Position numbers and translations under genes: made by a program
In this document: positions 1 through 10,896 of the stretch, in pieces
Layout: the number at the start of each line of letters is the position of its first letter
How positions within the stretch are numbered: the stretch's first letter is position 1
From: an uncultured Acidobacteriota bacterium
GTDB lineage: Bacteria > Acidobacteriota > Thermoanaerobaculia > Gp7-AA8
Reading direction: 5' to 3'
DNA: 26,012 nt
Assembly (NCBI GenBank): GCA_946887105.1
Contig: CAMPKJ010000042.1
Location: forward strand, 1 to 26,012
The notes under the pieces: model-generated
Seen by the model: the letters and a program-made list of their open reading frames with translations, nothing else
What the model was told of the DNA's origin: nothing
Database searches by the model: none

Positions 1-4440
<4,440 letters not shown>

Positions 4441-4447
4441 GCCATGG

Positions 4448-4504
4448 GGAGTGCGGCAGCCGTAGCTGCCGCTTTCAACGCGGTGGCTGCGGCCACCGCA
4501 CTCC
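4448..4504. repeat. 57-nt mosaic palindrome (two hairpins inside an outer inverted repeat)
   Basis: The outer arms GGAGTGCGG (4448-4456) and CCGCACTCC (4496-4504) are perfect inverted repeats. Inside are two further perfect hairpins: GCGGCAGC/GCTGCCGC around loop CGTA (4453-4472) and GCGGTGGC/GCCACCGC around loop TGCG (4480-4499). The element can form a three-way junction or two stem-loops and sits 7 bases behind the poly-HAMP kinase stop. It resembles a REP/BIME-type interspersed element and could also act as a terminator. There is no T-tract. No second copy was seen in this window. Confidence 0.75.
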
Positions 4505-4572
4505 ACAGTTCGTCCCCGATTGTTCACGCGCGGGTGACGACTGACCGCGCCGGGACTCCTAGAATCGGAGCC

Positions 4573-5721
4573 ATGCGAACGATCGTCACGGCTCTCGTCC
4601 TTCTCGGCTTCGCTTCTTCTCTTGGCGCGCAGACCGCGGAACCGCCCGCGCCGGAGCGTTTCACGCTGGCGTCGAAGATCATGGGCGAGACGCGCACCAT
4701 CGCGGTGCGTCTTCCGCTCTCGTACCGCAATTCCGAGCGCCGCTATCCGGTGCTCTATCTGACGGACGGCGACCATCACCTCGGACATACCGCGTCCACG
4801 GTCGAGTTCCTGGCGCGCGAAGGACGCATGCCGGAGGCGATCACGGTGGCGGTGGTGAACACGAACCGGCAGCGCGATCTCTCGCCGACGAAGCCGGCCG
4901 GCAGCACCGGTGAGGCTGGCGGCGCCGATCGCTTCCTCGATTTCTTCGAGAAAGAACTGATCCCGGCCATCGAGTTGCGCTATCGCACCGCGTCGTATCG
5001 CGTCTTCGGCGGACACTCGCTGGGCGGACTCTTCGCGCTGCATGGTCTCTTCACGCGGCCGAGGCTGTTCGATGGCTGGATCGCGGTCAGCCCCGCGTTG
5101 CGGTGGGACGATCGCTATCTCTTCCGCCGCGCCAACGAGTACTTCGACAAGGCGGGGAAGGATGCCGCCGCGTCGGTGGTGATCACGGTCGGCGATGAAG
5201 GGGAGGAGCTGGCCAAGGCATTCGAGGATTTCCGGAGCCTCGTCCAGCGGCGTGCGCCGAAGAGTTTCGACGCCACGTTCGTGCGTCTCGCGGATGAAGA
5301 CCACGGCTCGCTGGTGATGCCCAGTCATTACACGGCGCTGCGCAAGATCTTCGCGCCGTGGCGTTTCTCGATCGCGGCCGGCGCCGATCCGAAGCAGGAA
5401 CTCGCGCGCGCCACCGAGCATTACGCGAAGGTCTCCGCGAGATTCGGCTACGAGATCCTGCCGCCCGAGAATCTCGTGAACGCCATCGGCTACCGATTGC
5501 TGGCGGCTGACCGCGTCGCGGACGCGATTCCCGTCTTTCAGGCGAACGTGAAGAACTGGCCGAAATCCGCGAACGTCTACGACAGTCTCGGCGAGGCGTA
5601 CGAAAAGGCAGGCCGGCGCGACGACGCGCGCAGCAGCTACGAGAAGGCGGTGAAGATCGGCGCGGAGACGAAGGATCCGAACCTGCCGGTCTTCCGGCAG
5701 AACGTGGAGCGGATGCGCTGA
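4573..5721 (+). CDS. Secreted alpha/beta-hydrolase esterase (esterase D/Fes-like) with C-terminal TPR
   Basis: A predicted exported hydrolase of 382 residues. An N-terminal signal peptide (residues 1 to about 20, hydrophobic, ending SLGAQ) supports the ATG at 4573 over the in-frame ATG at 4444, which would add 43 residues translated from the mosaic palindrome. The catalytic fold is the COG2819/putative-esterase type. It has the strand VLYLTDGDHH near 57-66, the nucleophile elbow GGHSLGG with S149, and a likely catalytic H244 in DEDHGS. A TPR-like segment lies at about 305-375 (NVYDSLGEAYEKAGR). Relatives hydrolyse small esters or siderophore esters; the substrate here cannot be told. The gene is downstream of the kinase on the same strand, but the palindrome between them argues against simple read-through. 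Its stop is 6 bases from the stop of the convergent CARDB gene. Confidence 0.85.
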   Translation: MRTIVTALVLLGFASSLGAQTAEPPAPERFTLASKIMGETRTIAVRLPLSYRNSERRYPVLYLTDGDHHLGHTASTVEFLAREGRMPEAITVAVVNTNRQRDLSPTKPAGSTGEAGGADRFLDFFEKELIPAIELRYRTASYRVFGGHSLGGLFALHGLFTRPRLFDGWIAVSPALRWDDRYLFRRANEYFDKAGKDAAASVVITVGDEGEELAKAFEDFRSLVQRRAPKSFDATFVRLADEDHGSLVMPSHYTALRKIFAPWRFSIAAGADPKQELARATEHYAKVSARFGYEILPPENLVNAIGYRLLAADRVADAIPVFQANVKNWPKSANVYDSLGEAYEKAGRRDDARSSYEKAVKIGAETKDPNLPVFRQNVERMR

Positions 5722-5727
5722 CGACGG

Positions 5728-7251
5728 TTACTTGCGCACGCTTCTCCGCTTGAACGTCTGCTTCAGCGTCTTCAGCTGCACCTTGTGATCGGCGAGCTCG
5801 CGCTCTCCTCGCCAGTACGCGAGATTGAACACGCGCGACTCCAGATAGCCGAACGCAGTCTTGCCGCCCGCGCGGACGCGCAGGATGGCCACGAGCTCGC
5901 CGGGGTGGCGGCTGCTGAGATTCGGGCGAGGCGTGAACGGATTGCGGCCGGCCAGGAACTGCCCTTGCGCGTCGGTCGTGAAATGCAGGTCCGGCAGGTC
6001 GTCGTAGCGCGCCGAGTAGAGATCGTTGTCGTCCCAGCGCACGCCCTGGAACACATCGACCTGCGCGTCCGGAATGGGCTTGCCATTCACGTCGACGATG
6101 GTGATCCGGTTCTCGTCCGGCAGGTCGTTCAGATACACGCCGATGTTACGCGGAACGTTCGCATGACCGCTCACCGCGCGCGCGCCGGCGATCAGGTTCA
6201 TCGCCGCCGCACTGTGGCGGTCGATGCGTCCGTAATTCGTTCCCATCAAGCCGTTGTCGGGACTGGTGAACGCGTTGAATCCCTTGATGCCATTGAAAAT
6301 CAGCTGGTCCGCCGGCATCAACTCGGTGCCGATCACCAGCTTCCCGTTCTCCGTGATCTCCACCGTGCGCACGGGTGGGACATGCTGCACGCGGTACGTG
6401 TACGTGTCGATCAGGTAGCGCGCGTGTCCGAGCTCGTGGATCAGAAAACCGGCCAGATAGAAGAGATTGTCGTCCGATGCGCGAAGCAGATTGTCGTCGT
6501 AGAACTGGACTTGACTGGCCGGAAAGCCCCACGACATGTCGACGCTGCGATCGGCATCGTTCGGGTGGCTCTGCCCGTCCGCGTCGTACTGGTCCTCGTC
6601 TTCGATCGGCGCAACCGGCAACGCGCCGTCGGGCACCACCACGATCTTCTGAATGCGCCAGCGATCGAGCACGCCTTGCGGTGTCTCCGGATAGATCGCC
6701 CGCGCCGCCATCTCGTTGAACCGGGTCATGTGCCGCTGCGCCCAATCCTCGAAGGACGCCGAGCCGGCGCCGGACAGCCGGTATTGGTTCTCGTGCATGA
6801 ACGTATAGAACGATTGCTCGACCCAGAACCCCACCGCCAGCGCATCCGTGAAGATCGTCAGCGAGTTGTTCGTCTCCGACTCCTCGCTGATGAGATGCGT
6901 TGCGTCGACGACGAACGTGAGCTCGTGGCGATCGAACGTCCACGTCCAGGGGAAGTCGACGGTCGTGAATCCGTTCGCCGCGAACGTGACGTTCCCGCTC
7001 GACACGACTTCGCCGTCGAGCAGCCAGCGCACCTCGACGTTGCGCGAAGTCGTCGACCAGTTCCGCACGTGCGCGCGCCACGTCACCGTCTGGCCCGGCT
7101 CCGGCCATCCCTCCACGCGCGGATGGGCGCTCATCCAGACGTAGGGGATCTCCGGGTCGCGGCTGATCCAGCCGGCGTCGAGGTCCGTCGTCACCCGCGC
7201 CTGAACCGCACTCACCGAGAAAAGGAAAACGAAGAGGACGAGCCGGCGCAT
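5728..7251 (-). CDS. Secreted CARDB-domain protein with HExxH metallopeptidase-like motif
   Basis: 507 residues. I chose the ATG at 7251 because a signal peptide follows at once (MRRLVLFVFLFSVSAVQA); the in-frame GTG at 7290 only adds a charged 13-residue leader. Residues about 30-130 match a CARDB adhesion domain (TVTWRAHVRNWS, ESETNNSL). The middle carries HELGH at residues 272-276, the zinc-binding signature of many metallopeptidases, inside a hydrophobic helix (LAGFLIHELGHARYLI). A third zinc ligand cannot be assigned. A carboxypeptidase-regulatory-like beta domain is likely near 395-450 (IPDAQVDVFQG), and the tail is basic (KRRSVRK). It is probably an exported peptidase or a surface protein with a peptidase-like fold. 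It is transcribed divergently from cheR, with 89 bases between the start codons. Confidence 0.8.
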   Translation of the reverse strand: MRRLVLFVFLFSVSAVQARVTTDLDAGWISRDPEIPYVWMSAHPRVEGWPEPGQTVTWRAHVRNWSTTSRNVEVRWLLDGEVVSSGNVTFAANGFTTVDFPWTWTFDRHELTFVVDATHLISEESETNNSLTIFTDALAVGFWVEQSFYTFMHENQYRLSGAGSASFEDWAQRHMTRFNEMAARAIYPETPQGVLDRWRIQKIVVVPDGALPVAPIEDEDQYDADGQSHPNDADRSVDMSWGFPASQVQFYDDNLLRASDDNLFYLAGFLIHELGHARYLIDTYTYRVQHVPPVRTVEITENGKLVIGTELMPADQLIFNGIKGFNAFTSPDNGLMGTNYGRIDRHSAAAMNLIAGARAVSGHANVPRNIGVYLNDLPDENRITIVDVNGKPIPDAQVDVFQGVRWDDNDLYSARYDDLPDLHFTTDAQGQFLAGRNPFTPRPNLSSRHPGELVAILRVRAGGKTAFGYLESRVFNLAYWRGERELADHKVQLKTLKQTFKRRSVRK

Positions 7252-7340
7252 GATCGAAAGGATAACTCGCGGGCTCGGCCGTTTGCGCACGGGGCGTGCA
7301 TTGCGGTGGTAGGCAGTTCGCAGTAGTGAGTCCCGCCGGA

Positions 7341-8198
7341 ATGACGAACGAATCGACAGCGATCCTGGACGAACAGACCAAAGCCGACCTCGAGCAGATC
7401 GAGATCGGCCTGCTCACCGAAGGCATCTACCGGCATTACGGCTTCGATTTTCGCGACTACTCGCTGCCGTCGCTGCGGCGGCGGATCTGGAAGCGCGTGT
7501 ATGCCGAGGGGCTGAGCACGATCTCCGGATTGATCGAGAAAGTGCTGCACGACCCGCAATCGATGGAGCGGTTGCTGCTCGACCTTTCCATCAATACCAC
7601 GGCGATGTTCCGCGACCCCACCTTCTACCTCGCGTTCCGGCAGAAGGTGGTCCCGTTGCTGCGCACGTATCCCTTCGTGCGCATCTGGCACGCCGGCTGT
7701 TCGACGGGGGAAGAGGTCTACTCGATGGCCATCCTCCTCCAGGAGGAAGGGTTGTACGACCGGTGCCGCATCTACGCCACCGACATCAACGAGGCCGTGC
7801 TGCAGAAGGCCAAGTCGGGGATCTTTCCGTTGTCGACGATGCAGGAAAACACATCGAACTACATCACCGCGGGCGGGCACGGGACGTTTTCCGATTACTA
7901 CACCGCGCGCTACGACTACGCGATTTTCCGGCCGGCGCTGCGCGAGAACGTCGTGTTCGCGCAGCACAACCTGGTCACCGACGCGTCGTTCAATCACTTC
8001 AACGTCATCTTCTGCCGCAACGTCCTGATCTATTTCAACAACGCGCTGCAGGACCGCGTGCAGGAGCTCTTCCTCGAGTCGATGGAGATGTTCGGCGTCC
8101 TCGGACTGGGCCGCAAAGAGTCCGTCAAGTTCACCGCCGTGGTCGACAACTACGAAGTGCTCGACGCGGAAGAGAAGCTGTACAGGAGAGTGCGGTGA
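7341..8198 (+). CDS. cheR: CheR-type protein-glutamate O-methyltransferase
   Basis: 285 residues, the usual length of a stand-alone CheR. It transfers methyl groups from S-adenosylmethionine to glutamate side chains, classically in chemoreceptors. The N-terminal helical domain includes INTTAMFRD. The SAM-binding fold shows HAGCSTGEE and YATDIN, and the C-terminal part has FCRNVLIYF, a CheR hallmark. No TPR or PAS extension is present. The ATG at 7341 is preferred over upstream in-frame GTG codons because it begins just before the conserved N-terminal domain; no clear Shine-Dalgarno site decides it. It is the first gene of a three-gene operon: its TGA overlaps the GTG start of cheB by four bases, which implies translational coupling. 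The usual substrate, a methyl-accepting receptor, is not encoded in this window. Confidence 0.93.
   Translation: MTNESTAILDEQTKADLEQIEIGLLTEGIYRHYGFDFRDYSLPSLRRRIWKRVYAEGLSTISGLIEKVLHDPQSMERLLLDLSINTTAMFRDPTFYLAFRQKVVPLLRTYPFVRIWHAGCSTGEEVYSMAILLQEEGLYDRCRIYATDINEAVLQKAKSGIFPLSTMQENTSNYITAGGHGTFSDYYTARYDYAIFRPALRENVVFAQHNLVTDASFNHFNVIFCRNVLIYFNNALQDRVQELFLESMEMFGVLGLGRKESVKFTAVVDNYEVLDAEEKLYRRVR
8184..8188 (+). promoter_or_regulatory. Shine-Dalgarno site of cheB
   Basis: AGGAG lies six bases before the GTG start at 8195, inside the end of cheR. It decides the start codon of cheB and the overlap of the two genes. Confidence 0.75.
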
Positions 8199-8857
8199 AC
8201 GCGCGAACCACCAGCAGCAAGCTTCCGCCCGGCATCCGTTCGTGGTCGGGTAGCCGCGCGCTCGCGGAGGCCGGCCGCAAGTACGAGCTGATCGTGATCG
8301 GTTGCTCGATGGGAGGCATGGAAGCGCTGCGCACCATCTTCGCCGCGCTGCCGAAACACTTCCCGGTGCCGATCGCGGTCGTGCAGCATCGCTATCGCAC
8401 CTCCAACGAAGGACTTCCGGCCTTTCTGCGGCGGCACACGGCATTGCAGGTCGTCGACACGACGGACAAGGAGTGGATCGAGCCCGGCACGGTCTATCTC
8501 GCGCCGGCCAACTACCACCTGCTCGTTCAGCGCGAGCAGGATCGCGGCGAGCTGAGTCTCTCGGTCGACGAGGCGGTGGCGCATTCGCGTCCCTCGATCG
8601 ATGTGTTGTTCGAGTCCGCGGCCGATGCGTACGGCAGCGCGGTGATCGGGGTCGTGCTCACCGGAGCGAATGCCGACGGCGCGCGCGGCGCGAAACGGAT
8701 CAAGAATCGAGGAGGGTTCGTGCTGGTCCAGGATCCGGCCACGGCCGAGTCGCCGGCCATGCCTCAGGCTGCCATCGACGCGACGCGCGTGGATCGGATC
8801 TTGCCTCTGGACCGGATCGGGCCCTTCCTGGTCGAGCTTTGCCGAAGCAGCACGTGA
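8195..8857 (+). CDS. cheB: CheB-type protein-glutamate methylesterase without receiver domain
   Basis: 220 residues consisting of the CheB catalytic domain alone. It removes the methyl groups added by CheR and can deamidate glutamines. The catalytic triad is visible: S38 in GCSMGG, H65 in VVQHR and D161 in GANADGA. The GTG start at 8195 is fixed by AGGAG at 8184-8188, six bases upstream, and by the four-base overlap with cheR. Canonical CheB has an N-terminal receiver domain that keeps the esterase off until phosphorylated. Here only about 28 unrelated residues precede the domain, so this control is missing or supplied by another protein. The next gene starts one base after the stop and encodes a receiver domain, which could act in trans (inference). 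Confidence 0.93.
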   Translation: MNARTTSSKLPPGIRSWSGSRALAEAGRKYELIVIGCSMGGMEALRTIFAALPKHFPVPIAVVQHRYRTSNEGLPAFLRRHTALQVVDTTDKEWIEPGTVYLAPANYHLLVQREQDRGELSLSVDEAVAHSRPSIDVLFESAADAYGSAVIGVVLTGANADGARGAKRIKNRGGFVLVQDPATAESPAMPQAAIDATRVDRILPLDRIGPFLVELCRSST

Positions 8858-8858
8858 C

Positions 8859-10448
8859 ATGAACGATCGCGTCAATATCCTGCTGGTCGACGATCAGGCC
8901 AACAACCTCCTCGCGCTGGAGTCGATCCTCAGCGAGATGGGGGAGAACCTGGTCACGGCCCAGTCGGGGACGCAGGCGCTGCGGCATCTGCTGCACATGG
9001 ATTTCGCGGTGGTGCTGCTGGACGTGCAGATGCCCGATCTGGACGGCTTCGAGACCGCGAACCTGATCCGCCAGCGCGACCGCTCCCGCGATACGCCGAT
9101 CATCTTCCTGACCGCGCTTTCCCGCAGCGAGTCGCACGTGTTCCGCGGCTACGAGCTCGGCGCCGTCGACTACATCTTCAAGCCGTTCCATCCCGACATC
9201 CTGCGCTCGAAGGTGAACGTGTTCGTGGAGCTGTTCCGCAAGCGCGAGGAGTTCAAGAAACAGGCGCAGGAACTGGCGCGGATGATCAAGCAGAACGAGT
9301 TGATCCTGAAGGCGGCCGCCGAAGGAGTCTTCGGCGTCGGACTGGAAGGGGCCACCACGTTCGTCAATCCCGCGGCGGCGCGCATGATCGGACGCGATCC
9401 GCGCGAGATCCAGGGCAAGGACATCCACACGCTCGTGCATCCGGTCTTTCCGGGCGTGCGCACGTGCGACATCAACCAATGCCGGCTGCACGCGGTGGTG
9501 CACGGCGACCCCGCCTATGAAGAGATCGAGGACACGTTCTTCCGCGCCGACGGCACGAGTTTCCCGGTCGAGTTCTCGGCCTCGCCGATGCGCGATCTGG
9601 GCGGCGAGCTGCTCGGATCGGTGATCACGTTCCGCGACGTCACCGAGCGCCGCGCCGCCGCGCACGCGGCCGAGGCGGAGCGTAGATATCGCGAGGCCGA
9701 GGCGCAGAATCGCGCCAAGGACAACTTCCTGGCCACGCTCTCGCACGAGTTGCGCACGCCCATGACCTCGATCCTGGGGTGGGTGCAGTTCCTGCGCAGC
9801 GGCGCCTTCGATCAGGCGGAGCTCGACGAGGCGCTGAAGACCATCGAGTCGAGCGCGCGCCTGCAGGCCCGTCTGATCGATGACATGCTCGACGTCTCGC
9901 GCATCATCCTCGGCAAGTTCCAGGTCGATCTGAAGCCGACGCGCATCTCCGAGATCGTCGAGGCGGCGCTGACCACGGCCCGCCCGATGGCTGCCGAGAA
10001 CGGCGTGCATCTGACGTGGGCCATCGACGATCGCGAAACGCTGGTCGACGCCGACGCCAGCCGCATCCAGCAGGTCATCCAGAACCTGCTCTCGAATGCC
10101 ATCAAGTTCACGCCGGCCGGCAAGAACGTCGTCTTGCACCTGGAGCGCATGGACGGCGACATGCAGGTGGAAGTGGTCGACGAAGGAGAAGGGATCGAGC
10201 CTTCGTTCCTGCCGTACGTCTTCGATCGCCTGCGCCAGGCCGAAGGCTCGAATAAACGCAGCGGTCTCGGACTGGGACTGGCGATCGCGCGACACATCAT
10301 CGACCTCCATCACGGCGTGATCACCGCCGCCAGCGACGGCCCCGGCCGCGGCGCGCGATTCACGGTCCGGCTGCCGGTGCGCTCCGATGACGCACACGCG
10401 GACGCGCGGCTCGAGCAGAATCACAACGCGGCGTCGATGCACGTCTAG
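8859..10448 (+). CDS. Receiver-PAS-histidine kinase
   Basis: 529 residues. The receiver domain is at the N-terminus (D11, D12, phosphorylated D55, lysine in DYIFKPF), followed by a helical linker. A PAS domain spans about 150-265 (ILKAAAEGVFGVGLEGATTF to GSVITFRDVTERR). A short coiled coil leads into HisKA with H296 in SHELRTPM, and HATPase_c follows (NLLSNAIKFTP, VVDEGEGI, SGLGLGLAI). It has no membrane segments. An N-terminal receiver on a kinase lets one kinase be controlled by another, so a phosphorelay from the poly-HAMP kinase is plausible but unproven. The ATG at 8859 is one base after the cheB stop and directly precedes the receiver fold; upstream in-frame starts would run through cheB. 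This is the last gene of the operon, followed by strong hairpins. Confidence 0.93.
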   Translation: MNDRVNILLVDDQANNLLALESILSEMGENLVTAQSGTQALRHLLHMDFAVVLLDVQMPDLDGFETANLIRQRDRSRDTPIIFLTALSRSESHVFRGYELGAVDYIFKPFHPDILRSKVNVFVELFRKREEFKKQAQELARMIKQNELILKAAAEGVFGVGLEGATTFVNPAAARMIGRDPREIQGKDIHTLVHPVFPGVRTCDINQCRLHAVVHGDPAYEEIEDTFFRADGTSFPVEFSASPMRDLGGELLGSVITFRDVTERRAAAHAAEAERRYREAEAQNRAKDNFLATLSHELRTPMTSILGWVQFLRSGAFDQAELDEALKTIESSARLQARLIDDMLDVSRIILGKFQVDLKPTRISEIVEAALTTARPMAAENGVHLTWAIDDRETLVDADASRIQQVIQNLLSNAIKFTPAGKNVVLHLERMDGDMQVEVVDEGEGIEPSFLPYVFDRLRQAEGSNKRSGLGLGLAIARHIIDLHHGVITAASDGPGRGARFTVRLPVRSDDAHADARLEQNHNAASMHV

Positions 10449-10452
10449 CGAG

Positions 10453-10475
10453 CGCGATCTCTTTTGGAGGTCGCG
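10453..10475 (+). terminator. Stem-loop behind the kinase operon
   Basis: CGCGATCTC (10453-10461) pairs with GAGGTCGCG (10467-10475) around loop TTTTG, a 9-bp stem with one G-U pair in the plus-strand transcript. It begins 5 bases behind the kinase stop. No T-tract follows, so it may work together with the larger hairpin just downstream. Confidence 0.45.
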
Positions 10476-10488
10476 TGGAGTGACGCTG

Positions 10489-10521
10489 CCGGCAGGCCTG
10501 CGCGTGTGCGCGGCCTGCCGG
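10489..10521. terminator. Strong hairpin between convergent genes
   Basis: CCGGCAGGCC (10489-10498) and GGCCTGCCGG (10512-10521) are perfect inverted repeats. After one bulged T the stem continues with GCGC/GCGC around loop GTGT, giving about 14 bp in all. It separates the plus-strand kinase operon from the minus-strand small secreted protein, ending 12 bases from that gene's stop. It is symmetric, so it could terminate transcription from both sides. It lacks a T-tract. Confidence 0.6.
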
Positions 10522-10533
10522 GATCGACGTGGG

Positions 10534-10794
10534 CTAACCCCGCGATTTCTTCGGCGACAGTTCTCTCGTGGTCGTGCTGGTGTCGGTCAGGTTCTTCGGG
10601 ATCGGATCGGTCGGGTAATCGTCATCGGTGGTGAAGCGGCCGATGAAACGGGTGACCAGTTGCGTCAAGGTGGTCTTGACGCCGCGGATCGTGCCGCCGC
10701 GCTGCGCGGGCTTGGCTTCAGCAGCCGGTACCGTGGAGAGGGAGACGACCAGGGCCGTCAGGATGGTCAGGGATTTGATGGACGAAGAGCGCAT
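10534..10794 (-). CDS. Small predicted secreted protein of unknown function
   Basis: 86 residues. The start is well supported: GGAGG (in AAGGAGGAATC) lies four bases before the ATG. A typical signal peptide covers residues 1-27 (lysine, hydrophobic core LTILTALVVSLS, likely cleavage after AEA). The mature part is only about 59 residues, basic and threonine/serine-rich, with a short acidic patch (TTDDDYPTD) and a basic end (SPKKSRG). I recognise no domain. It lies about 100 bases behind the zinc-finger/TPR gene on the same strand, separated by a small stem-loop. The strong ribosome site and clear signal peptide suggest a real, well-translated exported peptide rather than a chance ORF. Confidence 0.72.
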   Translation of the reverse strand: MRSSSIKSLTILTALVVSLSTVPAAEAKPAQRGGTIRGVKTTLTQLVTRFIGRFTTDDDYPTDPIPKNLTDTSTTTRELSPKKSRG

Positions 10795-10798
10795 GATT

Positions 10799-10805
10799 CC
10801 TCCTT
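10799..10805 (-). promoter_or_regulatory. Near-perfect Shine-Dalgarno site of the small secreted protein
   Basis: On the minus strand the sequence reads AAGGAGG four bases before the ATG at 10794, nearly the full anti-16S complement. It is the best ribosome site I found in this window and supports the small gene as real. Confidence 0.75.
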
Positions 10806-10833
10806 GCTTTCTGCTCGTTGCTGGTTCGATGAC

Positions 10834-10851
10834 TCAGCGATGATTCGCTGA
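10834..10851. terminator. Small stem-loop between TPR gene and small secreted protein gene
   Basis: TCAGCGA (10834-10840) and TCGCTGA (10845-10851) form a perfect 7-bp stem around loop TGAT. It is 45 bases behind the stop of the zinc-finger/TPR gene. With no T-tract, it could be a weak terminator, an RNA-stability element or part of a regulatory site for the small gene. Confidence 0.35.
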
Positions 10852-10896
10852 AGGTGCGTGACAGGCGGGAGGCCGGCGTGATGAGCGCGGCCGACA

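Noticed and set aside
4444..4572. Upstream ATG extending the esterase by 43 residues
   Set aside because: The extension is translated from the mosaic palindrome, and the signal peptide starts at 4573.
7763..8194. CheB start far upstream inside cheR
   Set aside because: The translation overlapping cheR is not protein-like; the GTG at 8195 has a good ribosome site and starts just before the esterase fold.
8700..10442. 580-codon antisense open frame over the REC-PAS-kinase
   Set aside because: Mirror of codon bias on the opposite strand; no domain, no ribosome site.
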